NCBI RefSeq assembly: GCF_014197105.1
Contig: NZ_JACIEV010000003.1
Coordinates: 124,001-188,000 of the forward strand
DNA length: 64,000 nt
From: Sphingomonas jinjuensis
GTDB taxonomy: Bacteria > Pseudomonadota > Alphaproteobacteria > Sphingomonadales > Sphingomonadaceae
Reading direction: 5' to 3'
Both the position numbers and the translations under genes were made by a program. Below are positions 18,750 through 26,507 of this stretch, piece by piece (the first letter of the stretch is position 1; each line of letters starts with the position of its first letter). The notes below the pieces were generated by a model that was not told where the DNA came from, did no database searches, and was given only the letters and a program-made list of their open reading frames with translations.

Positions 18750-19723
18750 TGGAACTGGGGCGGCGCCATCTGTTGCTGGGGCTGGCCGCCGTGGGTGCGG
18801 CGGGCTCGGCCCAGACTGCGCCGCCTGGCATACGCCATCCCGGCGATCCGACGGAGACGATCGACCTGTGGCCAGGGCCTGCACCGGGGATGCCGGCGAC
18901 GCCGCCGGTCGAGACGGTGGACGAGCGCAGTACCGATCCCGCCTTTCCCGATCGAGCGGTGCGCGGCGTGGTGCGGCCGCGGATGGTGGTGTTCAGGCCG
19001 GCCACGCCCAACGGCGCGGCCGTGCTGGTGGCGCCGGGCGGCGGCTATGCCCGGATCGTGATCGACAAGGAAGGCTATGAGGTTGCGCGCTGGCTGGCGG
19101 CGCGCGGCTATACGGTGTTCGTGCTGTTCTATCGCTTGCCGGGGGACGGATGGGCAGCGGGACCCGATGTCGCGCTATCCGACGCCCAGCGCGCGATGCG
19201 GCTGATCCGGCAGCGGGCGGGTGCCTATCGCCTCGATCCGACGCGGGTGGCGATGATGGGCTTTTCCGCGGGCGGACACCTGTGCGGCGACCTGGCCACG
19301 CGGTTCGATGCGATGACCTATCGCGCGATCGATGCGGCGGACCGGTTGTCGGCGCGGCCGATGCTGGCGGCGCCGATCTATGCGGTCCAGTCGATGAGCG
19401 CGCCGCTGGCGCATCCCGGATCGCGCGCGCTGCTGGTCGGTGCCGAAGCCTCCGCCGCCGTCGAGCGGGCGCACAGCAACGCCGCCAACGTCACCGCACG
19501 GACGCCGCCGATCTTCATGGCCCATGCCGAGGACGACGCGACGGTGCCGGTCGACAACACGCTGGAGATGCGCGCCGCCTGCAAGCGAGTGGGCGTGCCG
19601 GTGGAGACGCACCTGTTCACGACCGGCGGCCATGGCTTCGGCCTGCGCCGCGCGGCGGGGAAGCCGGTGGCGATCTGGCCGGACCTGTTCGTCAATTGGG
19701 CGGCGTCGATGAAGCTCGCCTGA
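18749..19723 (+). CDS. Exported alpha/beta hydrolase (acetyl-esterase-like)
   Basis: A 324-residue alpha/beta hydrolase of the BD-FAE/acetylxylan esterase type. GRRHLLLGLAAVGAAG suggests a twin-arginine signal. APGGGYARIVIDKEG is the oxyanion region, GFSAGGHL (near residue 170) carries the Ser nucleophile, AEDDATVPV the Asp, and TGGHGFGLR the His. The ATG at 18749 overlaps the receptor stop (TGATG); a GTG at 18746 is the alternative. Cotranscribed with the receptor, it may deacetylate uronide oligomers in the periplasm. The family is sure, the substrate is not. Confidence 0.87.
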   Translation: MELGRRHLLLGLAAVGAAGSAQTAPPGIRHPGDPTETIDLWPGPAPGMPATPPVETVDERSTDPAFPDRAVRGVVRPRMVVFRPATPNGAAVLVAPGGGYARIVIDKEGYEVARWLAARGYTVFVLFYRLPGDGWAAGPDVALSDAQRAMRLIRQRAGAYRLDPTRVAMMGFSAGGHLCGDLATRFDAMTYRAIDAADRLSARPMLAAPIYAVQSMSAPLAHPGSRALLVGAEASAAVERAHSNAANVTARTPPIFMAHAEDDATVPVDNTLEMRAACKRVGVPVETHLFTTGGHGFGLRRAAGKPVAIWPDLFVNWAASMKLA

Positions 19724-19727
19724 CGGC

Positions 19728-20504
19728 TCAACCCTCGTCGTGCGCGAAATGGGGCGAGATGAGGCGCCGATAGTCGCGCTCCGCAGGGCCATAGGTGTCA
19801 CCCGCGAGCGCGATGAGCTTGGCGCGATCGCGCACGGTGATGCGGCCACGCCGGGCCCAGACCGCCTGCGCTTCTTCCAGCCGGTGGAGCGCGTCGGTGA
19901 TGCTGGCGCGACGAACCCCCATCATCAGGCGGAATTCCTCATGCGTCATGCAGATGTCGTCGCCGCGCACGCGATCGTGGTAGAGCAGGATCCAGCGCGC
20001 CATGCGGCGCTCGATCGAATGCGCCAGCGACGAGACGATGGTGCGTCCCATCTGCAGCATGAAGACGTGGACATAGCGCAGCAACGCCAGGCGAAGCGTC
20101 TCGCTGCGTTCGAAGGCCGCGAGCAGCGCGTCGGCCGGACAGCGCAGCAGGTCACCGGGCTCGGCGCGCATGACGATGTCGTACGGCCAGCGGTCGTCGC
20201 CCAGCAGCAGTGCCTTGCCGGCAAAGCCCTCGCGCCCGATCAGGCCGACGGCGAAGCGGCGATCGCCCTCGAGTGAATCGAGGACCCCGGCGATCGCGCC
20301 TTCGAAGAAGAAGACGTTGCTGATCGGCGTCCCCGCCCGGGCCAGCACCTCGCCGATGCGGAAGGGCACGCGTTCCAGCGACGGCGCGAGCAGGGCGAAA
20401 TCATCCGCCGACAAGCTCTCCAAAAGCAGGTTTTTCGTCTCGGGCGCCCGACGCCGCTGCGCCAAAGCCCCATCGCCAATCATGGCGAAGGCCTGTTGAT
20501 TCAT
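19728..20504 (-). CDS. Crp/Fnr family transcriptional regulator
   Basis: A 258-residue protein with a cyclic-nucleotide-binding-like domain (residues about 30-150, FRIGEVLARAGTPISNVFF and GREGFAGKALLLGD) and a C-terminal winged helix (MTHEEFRLMMGVRRASITDA). No Cys cluster of the Fnr type is visible, so oxygen sensing through a 4Fe-4S cluster is unlikely. The ligand is unknown. It converges on the hydrolase gene with four bases between stops. The ATG at 20504 has no clear ribosome site; an internal ATG lies seven codons in. Confidence 0.87.
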   Translation of the reverse strand: MNQQAFAMIGDGALAQRRRAPETKNLLLESLSADDFALLAPSLERVPFRIGEVLARAGTPISNVFFFEGAIAGVLDSLEGDRRFAVGLIGREGFAGKALLLGDDRWPYDIVMRAEPGDLLRCPADALLAAFERSETLRLALLRYVHVFMLQMGRTIVSSLAHSIERRMARWILLYHDRVRGDDICMTHEEFRLMMGVRRASITDALHRLEEAQAVWARRGRITVRDRAKLIALAGDTYGPAERDYRRLISPHFAHDEG

Positions 20505-20601
20505 AAAAATGATTTAAGAAGCCCTGGCGGCATCGTTCAAGTATTCGCTTTGCCCGGTAACGTACCGCGTGTCCCGCTTTCGTCCATCTACCGGGTAGCT
20601 A

Positions 20602-21474
20602 CTACTGCCCTTTTAGTGCAATTCCCGAGGCATGACGGACACTTGACGCCGCCGCCGCCCAGTCGACGTCCTCACCATCGACCGCGATCGCGCTGCGCAG
20701 TTGATCGCGGACGATGCCGAGCAGCGGCATGACCGCGCCGTAGCGAGTGGCCGCGGCGTCGGCGAGCGTCATGTCCTTAAGGCCGAGCGGCGCGGCGAAT
20801 CCGGCGGGGCGGAAGCGGTCCTCGACGATGATCTCGCCATAGGTGCGATAGATCGGCGCGCCGAACAGCGTGCCGGTCAGCACCTCGAGCAGAAGCTTGC
20901 GGTCGACGCCGCCCTTTTCGGCGAGCGTCATCGCTTCGGCCATCGCCTCGACCGCGGCCATGATCATGAAATTGCCGCTCAGCTTGACCAGGTTCGCGGC
21001 GGGAGCGGTGTCGCCGATGCGGAAGGTGCGCTGGCCGATGGCGTCGAACAGCGGCTGGCAGGCGTCGACCAGCGCCGAATCGCCGGCGGCGATGACGAAG
21101 AGCTGGCCGGCCTCGGCGGCGGGCGGACGGCCGAACACGGGCGCGGACACGAAGCCGCCGCCGGACGTCGCCGCGAGCCGTTCGGCGAGCGCGATGCTGA
21201 TCGTGCTGTGCGAAACGTGGATTGCGGGTGCGCCGGCAATGCCGTGCTCGCCGAATACCACCGCCTCGACCGCGGCATCGTCGGCGAGCATCGTCATCAC
21301 CACGTCGCCCTGGGCGGCGTCTGCGGGGTACTGCGCGAGCGTGGCGCCAGTCTCGACCAGCGCATCGGCCTTGTCCGGCGAGCGGTTCCAGACCGTCACG
21401 TCGTGCCCGGCCTCGACCAGATTGGCGGCCATCGCCGCACCCATGTTTCCGAGCCCGATGAATCCGACCTTCAT
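20602..21474 (-). CDS. NAD(P)-dependent beta-hydroxyacid dehydrogenase family protein
   Basis: A 290-residue member of the 3-hydroxyisobutyrate dehydrogenase family. VGFIGLGNMGAAMAANLVEA is the Rossmann motif, SAPVFGRPPAAEAG the substrate-binding region (canonical DAPVSGG changed), and NLVKLSGNFM includes the catalytic Lys near residue 170. Relatives are tartronate semialdehyde reductase, glyoxylate/succinic semialdehyde reductase and imine reductases. The changed substrate loop means the substrate cannot be named. Thirty bases separate its start from the methyltransferase gene behind it on the same strand. Confidence 0.87.
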   Translation of the reverse strand: MKVGFIGLGNMGAAMAANLVEAGHDVTVWNRSPDKADALVETGATLAQYPADAAQGDVVMTMLADDAAVEAVVFGEHGIAGAPAIHVSHSTISIALAERLAATSGGGFVSAPVFGRPPAAEAGQLFVIAAGDSALVDACQPLFDAIGQRTFRIGDTAPAANLVKLSGNFMIMAAVEAMAEAMTLAEKGGVDRKLLLEVLTGTLFGAPIYRTYGEIIVEDRFRPAGFAAPLGLKDMTLADAAATRYGAVMPLLGIVRDQLRSAIAVDGEDVDWAAAASSVRHASGIALKGQ

Positions 21475-21503
21475 CGCCTATCCTTTCGCCGTCGCCGATC
21501 GGG

Positions 21504-22340
21504 TCAAAGCGCGGGATGGGCGATCGCGTTCCGTGCGCGGCGCGCGGCGGCGAGATGGTGGAGGACGATGCCGCCGGTGGTGGCGACGTTGAGGCTGTCG
21601 AATCCCGCCTCCATATCGATGCGCACGCTCGTCGTACGCGCGAGGAGGGCGGGGGAGAGGCCGGGGCCTTCCGCGCCGAGGATGACGGCGGCGCGGGGCG
21701 GCGGCGCCAGGTCGGCCAGCTCCTGTGCGCCTGCGGGGCTGAGGGCGAGAGGCGCGAACCCGTGACGCTCGAGCAGCGCCAGCGCGTCGATATCGCGGGG
21801 GAGCACGGCGTAAGGCACGCGCAGTGCGGCGCCCACGGAGACGCGGATCGCCTTGCGATAGAGCGGGTCGCAGCAATCGGCATCGAGCAGCACCGCGCCC
21901 ACCCCAAAAGCGGCGGCGTTGCGAAAGAGGCCACCCATATTGTCGTGATTGGCGATGGCGGAAAGGAGCAGCACGTCGTCATCGGCCGGCAGGCCGGCGA
22001 GCAAGGCGTCGGCCTCGGGCGTATCGGTACGTCGGCCGAGCGCAAGCAGGCCGCGGTGGAGGGGGAAGCCGGCGATCGCATCGAGCACCGGCTGGGCCGC
22101 GGCATAGACCGGAACGGCATCGCCGAGCCGATCGAGGATGTCGTCAAGCGTCGGCAGGCGATGCTCGGCGACGAGCAGCGAAACGGGGGTGCAGCGCGGC
22201 GAGGTAACGAGGACGTTGAGGACGACGCGCCCCTCGGCAACGAACAGCCCGCGGCGGCCGACGAGATCGCGTTCGCGAATGTCGCGATAGTCGGCGATGC
22301 GGGGGTCGGCCGGGTCGAGAATGGGGACGATCTGGGGCAT
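21504..22340 (-). CDS. TrmH/SpoU family RNA 2'-O-methyltransferase
   Basis: A 278-residue SPOUT methyltransferase with the three family motifs: NHDNMGGLFRNAAAFGVGAV (motif 1), LGAEGPGLS (motif 2) and SLNVATTGGIVL (motif 3, in the trefoil knot). An N-terminal substrate-binding domain covers residues 1-110. It methylates a ribose in tRNA or rRNA using S-adenosylmethionine; the target is not readable. I start at ATG 22340 (MPQIVPILDP); ATG 22370 would add ten residues. Confidence 0.88.
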   Translation of the reverse strand: MPQIVPILDPADPRIADYRDIRERDLVGRRGLFVAEGRVVLNVLVTSPRCTPVSLLVAEHRLPTLDDILDRLGDAVPVYAAAQPVLDAIAGFPLHRGLLALGRRTDTPEADALLAGLPADDDVLLLSAIANHDNMGGLFRNAAAFGVGAVLLDADCCDPLYRKAIRVSVGAALRVPYAVLPRDIDALALLERHGFAPLALSPAGAQELADLAPPPRAAVILGAEGPGLSPALLARTTSVRIDMEAGFDSLNVATTGGIVLHHLAAARRARNAIAHPAL

Positions 22341-22397
22341 CGCCGGATGGGTATGAGGGGGGCAGGACATGGGCAAGCGCTGTCCTCGACCTTTCCT

Positions 22398-22522
22398 CAC
22401 GAGGGGGGAGGTGGCGCGCCCCGCGCGATGAAGGGGAGGCAGCACCGCAGTTGATTTCAGTGTTTCCGCCCCCTCCGTCAGCGCTGGCGCGCTGCCACCT
22501 CCCCCTGGCGGGGGAGGATTGG
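22398..22522. repeat. Palindromic repeat pair, family D, copy 1
   Basis: The right unit has CCTCCGTCAG, then CCACCTCCCCCTGGCGGGGG, with the core hairpin CCCCC-TGG-CGGGGG. The left unit (GAGGGGGGAGGTGGCGCG) is its rough inverse. It lies between divergent genes and may carry or flank their promoters. Confidence 0.8.
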
Positions 22523-22533
22523 TAAGGAGGCGC

Positions 22534-23196
22534 ATGAAACCACGGATCCTCATCGATGTCGCCCCCGTGCCCGGCGGTGGCGAGCTGAAACTGTATGAGC
22601 GGGATGGCGCGTGGACGATCATGCTGGGTGCGACCGAGCTGATGGGAAGCCGGTCGCCCGGATCGGAGGAGGCGCTGGCGACGCTGGTCGCCGAGCGGGT
22701 CCGCGGCGATGCGCGCGTGCTGATCGGCGGGCTGGGCATGGGGTTCACGCTGCGTGCGGCGCTGGCGGCGTTCGGGCCGGGAGCTGCATTCGTCGTCGCC
22801 GAGCTGGTGCCGGCGGTGGCCGAGTGGGCGCGGGGCGCGCTGGCGCCCGTGTTCGCCGGATCGCTCGACGACCCGCGGGTATCGATCGTGATCGACGATG
22901 TCGCCGGGCCGATCCGCGACGAGGCGCAGGCGTGGGATGCGATCCTGCTCGATGTCGACAACGGACCCGATGGCCTGACCCGCGCGGGCAATAATTGGCT
23001 GTACGGCGAGGCCGGGCTGGCCGCGATGCGCGCAGCGCTGAGGCCGGGCGGGGTGCTGGCGATCTGGTCGGCCGAGCCGGATGCGCGATTCGCCAACCGG
23101 CTGAAGAGAGCTGGCTTTACGACCGAAGAGGTTGCCGTCCGCGGTGGTCGCAGCGGGCGCGGCGCGCGTCACACCATATGGCTCGCGCGCCGCTGA
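22534..23196 (+). CDS. Spermidine-synthase-like methyltransferase-fold protein
   Basis: A 220-residue Rossmann-fold protein. LIGGLGMGFTLRAAL is the S-adenosylmethionine-binding glycine loop, AELVPAVAEWARG motif post-I, and DAILLDVDNGPDGL the acidic motif seen in spermidine synthase-like proteins. It could be a methyltransferase or an aminopropyltransferase relative; it lacks the length of a full spermidine synthase (about 280). The ATG at 22534 follows AAGGAGG. Confidence 0.75.
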   Translation: MKPRILIDVAPVPGGGELKLYERDGAWTIMLGATELMGSRSPGSEEALATLVAERVRGDARVLIGGLGMGFTLRAALAAFGPGAAFVVAELVPAVAEWARGALAPVFAGSLDDPRVSIVIDDVAGPIRDEAQAWDAILLDVDNGPDGLTRAGNNWLYGEAGLAAMRAALRPGGVLAIWSAEPDARFANRLKRAGFTTEEVAVRGGRSGRGARHTIWLARR

Positions 23197-23242
23197 CCGG
23201 CGAGGGCGGCGCGCACGCGCCAACCCATCGCCGCATCATCTA

Positions 23243-23551
23243 TCAGGCCGCCTTGAGATGCTTCGAGATGTACTTGTTCATCTCGAACATCGTGACCTTG
23301 TCACGACCGTCGAACACCTTCTTCAAGTTCTCGTCGGCGAGAATCTCGCGCTTGTTCTCGGGATTCTGCAGGTTCTTCGACTTGATATAGTCCCACACCT
23401 TGCTGATCACCTGGCTGCGCGGGATCGCGTCGGAGCCAACCACCTCGGCGAGTTCCTTAGACGGCTGGACCGGAGCATGGATGCCGGTGCCTTCCTTGGT
23501 CTGCGTGGCGGCGGCCTTCGAGGCGCCTTTCTCTTCCTTGGCGGTGGCCAT
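23243..23551 (-). CDS. SWIB/MDM2-domain small protein
   Basis: A 102-residue basic protein. A Lys/Ala-rich tail of about 30 residues is followed by a complete SWIB domain (VQPSKELAEVVGSDAIPRSQ to KVTMFEMNKYISKHL). SWIB domains are best known from eukaryotic chromatin remodelers and occur in some bacteria (Chlamydia, alphaproteobacteria) as small proteins, sometimes fused to topoisomerase. The basic tail suggests DNA binding, but no role is proven. ATG 23551 has a good ribosome site (GGAAGGA). Confidence 0.88.
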   Translation of the reverse strand: MATAKEEKGASKAAATQTKEGTGIHAPVQPSKELAEVVGSDAIPRSQVISKVWDYIKSKNLQNPENKREILADENLKKVFDGRDKVTMFEMNKYISKHLKAA

Positions 23552-23592
23552 ATCGATCCTTCCTGTTGTTCCTTCGGTCCCGTCGCCGGGAC

Positions 23593-23796
23593 TCACGCCT
23601 TGTGAAGCGCGCCCGCCTTGTGCGCTGCCTTGCCGCCGTTGTCACTCTCTACGATGTATTGCGGTTCGTCCTTCGTCGCCTTGGCGGTGTGGCCGTTGAC
23701 GTCGGTGGTGCTGGTGATCTTCTTCTCGACGGTGCCGTGGGCCGTGCCGCCGCGGCTTTTCCAGCTTACCTCGTCGCCCTTCTTGAAACTGGTCAT
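23593..23796 (-). CDS. DUF2945 family small protein (TUDOR-like fold)
   Basis: A 67-residue protein with the DUF2945 pattern: [20 protein letters not shown], then [20 protein letters not shown] and [16 protein letters not shown]. The family has been called hypervirulence-associated with a TUDOR-like fold; its function is unknown. GGAG lies eight bases before ATG 23796. It precedes the SWIB gene by 41 bases on the same strand, so they may be cotranscribed. Confidence 0.85.
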   Translation of the reverse strand: MTSFKKGDEVSWKSRGGTAHGTVEKKITSTTDVNGHTAKATKDEPQYIVESDNGGKAAHKAGALHKA

Positions 23797-23867
23797 CGCA
23801 TCGTCTCCTTGATCATGGGCGTTCAATCGACCAACGAGCGGGAAGGTTGCGAGGAGTGCCTAAGCCC

Positions 23868-24974
23868 ATGAAGACCCGTGCCGCCGTCGCGTTCGAGGCG
23901 AAGAAGCCGCTGGAGATTGTCGAGCTCGACCTGGAGGGCCCCAAGGCCGGCGAGGTGCTGGTCGAGATTATGGCGACGGGCATCTGCCATACCGATGCCT
24001 ATACGCTGGACGGGCTGGACAGCGAGGGCTTGTTCCCGAGCGTGCTGGGCCATGAGGGCGCGGGCGTGGTGCGCGAGGTGGGGGCCGGGGTCACCAGCGT
24101 GGTGCCGGGCGATCACGTCATCCCGCTGTACACCCCCGAATGCCGCCAGTGTAAGTCGTGCCTGTCGGGCAAGACCAACCTGTGCACCGCGATCCGCGCC
24201 ACGCAGGGCAAGGGGCTGATGCCCGACGGCACGACGCGCTTCAGCTATAAGGGGCAGCCGATCTTCCACTACATGGGCTGTTCGACCTTCTCGAACTTCA
24301 CCGTGCTGCCCGAGATCGCGGTGGCGAAGATCCGCCCGGACGCCCCCTTCGACACCAGCTGCTACGTCGGCTGCGGCGTGACGACGGGGGTGGGCGCGGT
24401 GGTGAACACCGCCAAGGTCGAGCCCGGCGCGACGGTCGTCGTCTTCGGGCTGGGCGGGATCGGGCTCAACGTGATCCAGGGCGCGAAGCTGGCGGGTGCG
24501 CATCACATCATCGGCGTCGACATCAACCCCGATCGCGAGGAATGGGGGCGTCGCTTCGGCATGACCGCCTTCGTCAGCCCGAAGGACGTGGGCGATGTCG
24601 TCCAGCACCTGATCGCGATGACCGACGGCGGTGCGGACTATACCTTTGACTGCACCGGCAACACGACGGTGATGCGCCAGGCGCTGGAGGCGTGCCACCG
24701 TGGCTGGGGCGAGTCGATCATCATCGGCGTCGCGGAAGCCGGCAAGGAGATCGCGACCAGGCCGTTCCAACTCGTCACCGGCCGCGTCTGGAAGGGCACC
24801 GCCTTCGGTGGCGCCCGCGGGCGGACCGACACGCCCAAGATCGTCGACTGGTATATGGACGGGCTGATCGAGATCGACCCGATGATCACGCACCGGCTGA
24901 CGCTGGACGAGATCAACAAGGGCTTCGACCTGATGCACGCCGGCGAGAGCATCCGCTCCGTCGTGATCTACTGA
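23868..24974 (+). CDS. frmA: S-(hydroxymethyl)glutathione dehydrogenase (class III alcohol dehydrogenase)
   Basis: A 368-residue zinc alcohol dehydrogenase of class III. The catalytic zinc ligand Cys40 lies in [17 protein letters not shown] follows, the structural zinc loop is [15 protein letters not shown] (about residues 92-106), and [20 protein letters not shown] binds NAD. It oxidises S-hydroxymethylglutathione, the adduct of formaldehyde and glutathione, to S-formylglutathione. The operon continues with a VOC protein and S-formylglutathione hydrolase, the next step. An in-frame GTG at 23856 and TTG at 23847 lie upstream; ATG 23868 fits the family. Confidence 0.95.
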   Translation: MKTRAAVAFEAKKPLEIVELDLEGPKAGEVLVEIMATGICHTDAYTLDGLDSEGLFPSVLGHEGAGVVREVGAGVTSVVPGDHVIPLYTPECRQCKSCLSGKTNLCTAIRATQGKGLMPDGTTRFSYKGQPIFHYMGCSTFSNFTVLPEIAVAKIRPDAPFDTSCYVGCGVTTGVGAVVNTAKVEPGATVVVFGLGGIGLNVIQGAKLAGAHHIIGVDINPDREEWGRRFGMTAFVSPKDVGDVVQHLIAMTDGGADYTFDCTGNTTVMRQALEACHRGWGESIIIGVAEAGKEIATRPFQLVTGRVWKGTAFGGARGRTDTPKIVDWYMDGLIEIDPMITHRLTLDEINKGFDLMHAGESIRSVVIY

Positions 24975-24994
24975 TAACCGGAGAGGAACAGCCG

Positions 24995-25387
24995 ATGATC
25001 AACCATGTGATGGTGGGCACCAACGATATCGATCGTGCCAAGGCATTCTATGACAAGGTGCTGGCCGTGGTCGGCGCCGGCGAGCCGTTCCGCAACGTGA
25101 CCGAGGGCGGCAAGACGCGATTGTTCTATTCGCACGGCGGCGGCACCTTGGCGGTGAGCGAGCCGCTCGATGGCGAGGCGGCGACCTGCGCCAACGGCTT
25201 CACGCTAGGCTTCAAGTGCGCGTCGGCCGAGCAGGTGAAGCAGTTCCACGACGTCGCGGTCGAGGCGGGCGGCACCTCGATCGAAGATGCGCCGGGTTTG
25301 CGCAGCGGCGCGATGGGGCCGATGCACCTCGCCTATGTCCGCGATCCCGACGGCCACAAGCTTTGCGCCATCTATCGCGGCGCATGA
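24995..25387 (+). CDS. VOC (glyoxalase-fold) protein in the formaldehyde operon
   Basis: A 130-residue vicinal-oxygen-chelate protein with two beta-alpha-beta-beta-beta modules (MINHVMVGTNDIDRAKAFYD and AYVRDPDGHKLCAIYR). His4 and a later Glu/His could bind metal. GGAGAGG precedes the ATG, and its stop overlaps the fghA start (ATGA), so it is an integral part of the frmA-fghA operon. Known relatives bind or transform glutathione adducts; here it may speed adduct formation or handle a related aldehyde. That is inference. Confidence 0.85.
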   Translation: MINHVMVGTNDIDRAKAFYDKVLAVVGAGEPFRNVTEGGKTRLFYSHGGGTLAVSEPLDGEAATCANGFTLGFKCASAEQVKQFHDVAVEAGGTSIEDAPGLRSGAMGPMHLAYVRDPDGHKLCAIYRGA

Positions 25388-26223
25388 GCATGGAGACGGT
25401 TTCGACCACGCGGGCGCATGGCGGCACGCAGGGCGTGTACCGTCACGCCTCGGCGGCGACGGGGACGGATATGACCTTTTCGGTCTTCGTCCCCGATCAT
25501 GCGCCGGGCGCGCGACTGCCGGTGCTGTGGTTCCTGTCGGGGCTGACGTGTACCCACGCCAACGTCACTGACAAGGGCGAGTATCGCCGGGCCTGTGCGG
25601 AGGTGGGGATCGTCTTCGTCGCGCCCGACACCTCGCCGCGGGGCGAGGGCGTGGCGGACGATCCGGCGTGGGACTTCGGCCAGGGCGCCGGCTTCTACGT
25701 CGATGCGACCGAGGCGCCGTGGGCGCCGCATTTCCGCATGCGAACCTATATCGAGGACGACCTGCCGGCGCTGGTAGCGGAGGCGTTTCCGGTGGACATG
25801 GCCCGGCAGGGGATCACTGGCCATTCGATGGGCGGGCATGGCGCGCTGACGATCGCATTGCGCAACCCCGGGCGGTTCCGCAGCGTCAGTGCCTTCGCGC
25901 CGATCGTCGCGCCTGCCCACGTGCCGTGGGGTGAGAAGGCGCTGGGCGGTTACCTGGGGCAGGACAGGGCGGCGTGGCGGCGACACGATGCCTGCGCGCT
26001 GATCGAGGATGGCGCGCGGGTCGACGAGCTATTGGTCGACCAGGGCGAGGCCGACGCGTTCCTGGCGGAGCAGCTACGGCCCGAGTTGCTGCGCGCGGCG
26101 TGCGAGGCGGCGGGGATACCGCTGACGCTGCGGATGCAGCCGGGGTACGACCATGGCTATTCGTTCGCGTCGACGTTCATGGCCGATCATGTTGCTTGGC
26201 ATGGCGCGCGGTTGGGTCGCTAG
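25384..26223 (+). CDS. fghA: S-formylglutathione hydrolase
   Basis: A 279-residue esterase D family enzyme. FLSGLTCTHANVTDKGEYRR is the oxyanion and glutathione-binding region, GHSMGGHGAL (near residue 147) has the catalytic Ser, and PGYDHGYSFASTFM the catalytic His. It hydrolyses S-formylglutathione to formate and glutathione, completing formaldehyde detoxification. ATG 25384 overlaps the VOC stop; ATG 25390 is an alternative. Confidence 0.95.
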   Translation: MSMETVSTTRAHGGTQGVYRHASAATGTDMTFSVFVPDHAPGARLPVLWFLSGLTCTHANVTDKGEYRRACAEVGIVFVAPDTSPRGEGVADDPAWDFGQGAGFYVDATEAPWAPHFRMRTYIEDDLPALVAEAFPVDMARQGITGHSMGGHGALTIALRNPGRFRSVSAFAPIVAPAHVPWGEKALGGYLGQDRAAWRRHDACALIEDGARVDELLVDQGEADAFLAEQLRPELLRAACEAAGIPLTLRMQPGYDHGYSFASTFMADHVAWHGARLGR

Positions 26224-26246
26224 GAACGTGGAGACGCGCGCCCTTC

Positions 26247-26352
26247 GTCATCCCGGGCTTGACCCGGGATCCAGCTTGCCACGAGCGACTGATCTGGAGA
26301 TCTAGCTCAGTGGCCCGCCGCACCATGGATCCCGGCTCAAGGCCGGGATGAC
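26247..26352. repeat. Palindromic repeat pair, family C, copy 1
   Basis: GTCATCCCGGGCTTGACCCG with GGGATCCAG and its inverse (TGGATCCCGGCTCAAGGCCG) 106 bases end to end. A second pair of exactly the same length lies at 34775-34880. Confidence 0.88.
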
Positions 26353-26417
26353 GATGGGGTGGGGCGAGCGTGTGAGCACACGCCGTGGCGAGCCGTGCCG
26401 GCTGACGGGGGCAGGAC

Positions 26418-26500
26418 GCCACGTCGTCAGACGGGGCCGGCGGTGCCGTCCCCGCTGGCCGACGTGGCGAGTCCTCGACTTGCTCGCGCAAGTCGAGGAC
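26418..26500. terminator. Two stem-loops between convergent genes
   Basis: GTCCTCGACTTG and CAAGTCGAGGAC (26471-26500) form a perfect 12-base stem with a six-base loop. Just left, GCCACGTCG and CGACGTGGC (26418-26468) enclose a GC-rich loop. They stand between the stops of fghA and the TonB receptor gene and could end transcription in both directions. No U-run follows, so a classical intrinsic terminator is not certain. Confidence 0.55.
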
Positions 26501-26507
26501 GCCCGTG

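Noticed and set aside
19728..20504. Crp/Fnr gene as an oxygen-sensing Fnr
   Set aside because: The N-terminal Cys cluster needed for a 4Fe-4S centre is absent.
22398..22522. Direct or inverted repeat clusters as a CRISPR array
   Set aside because: The repeats are palindromic twins without regular spacers, scattered through the window, and no cas gene is present.
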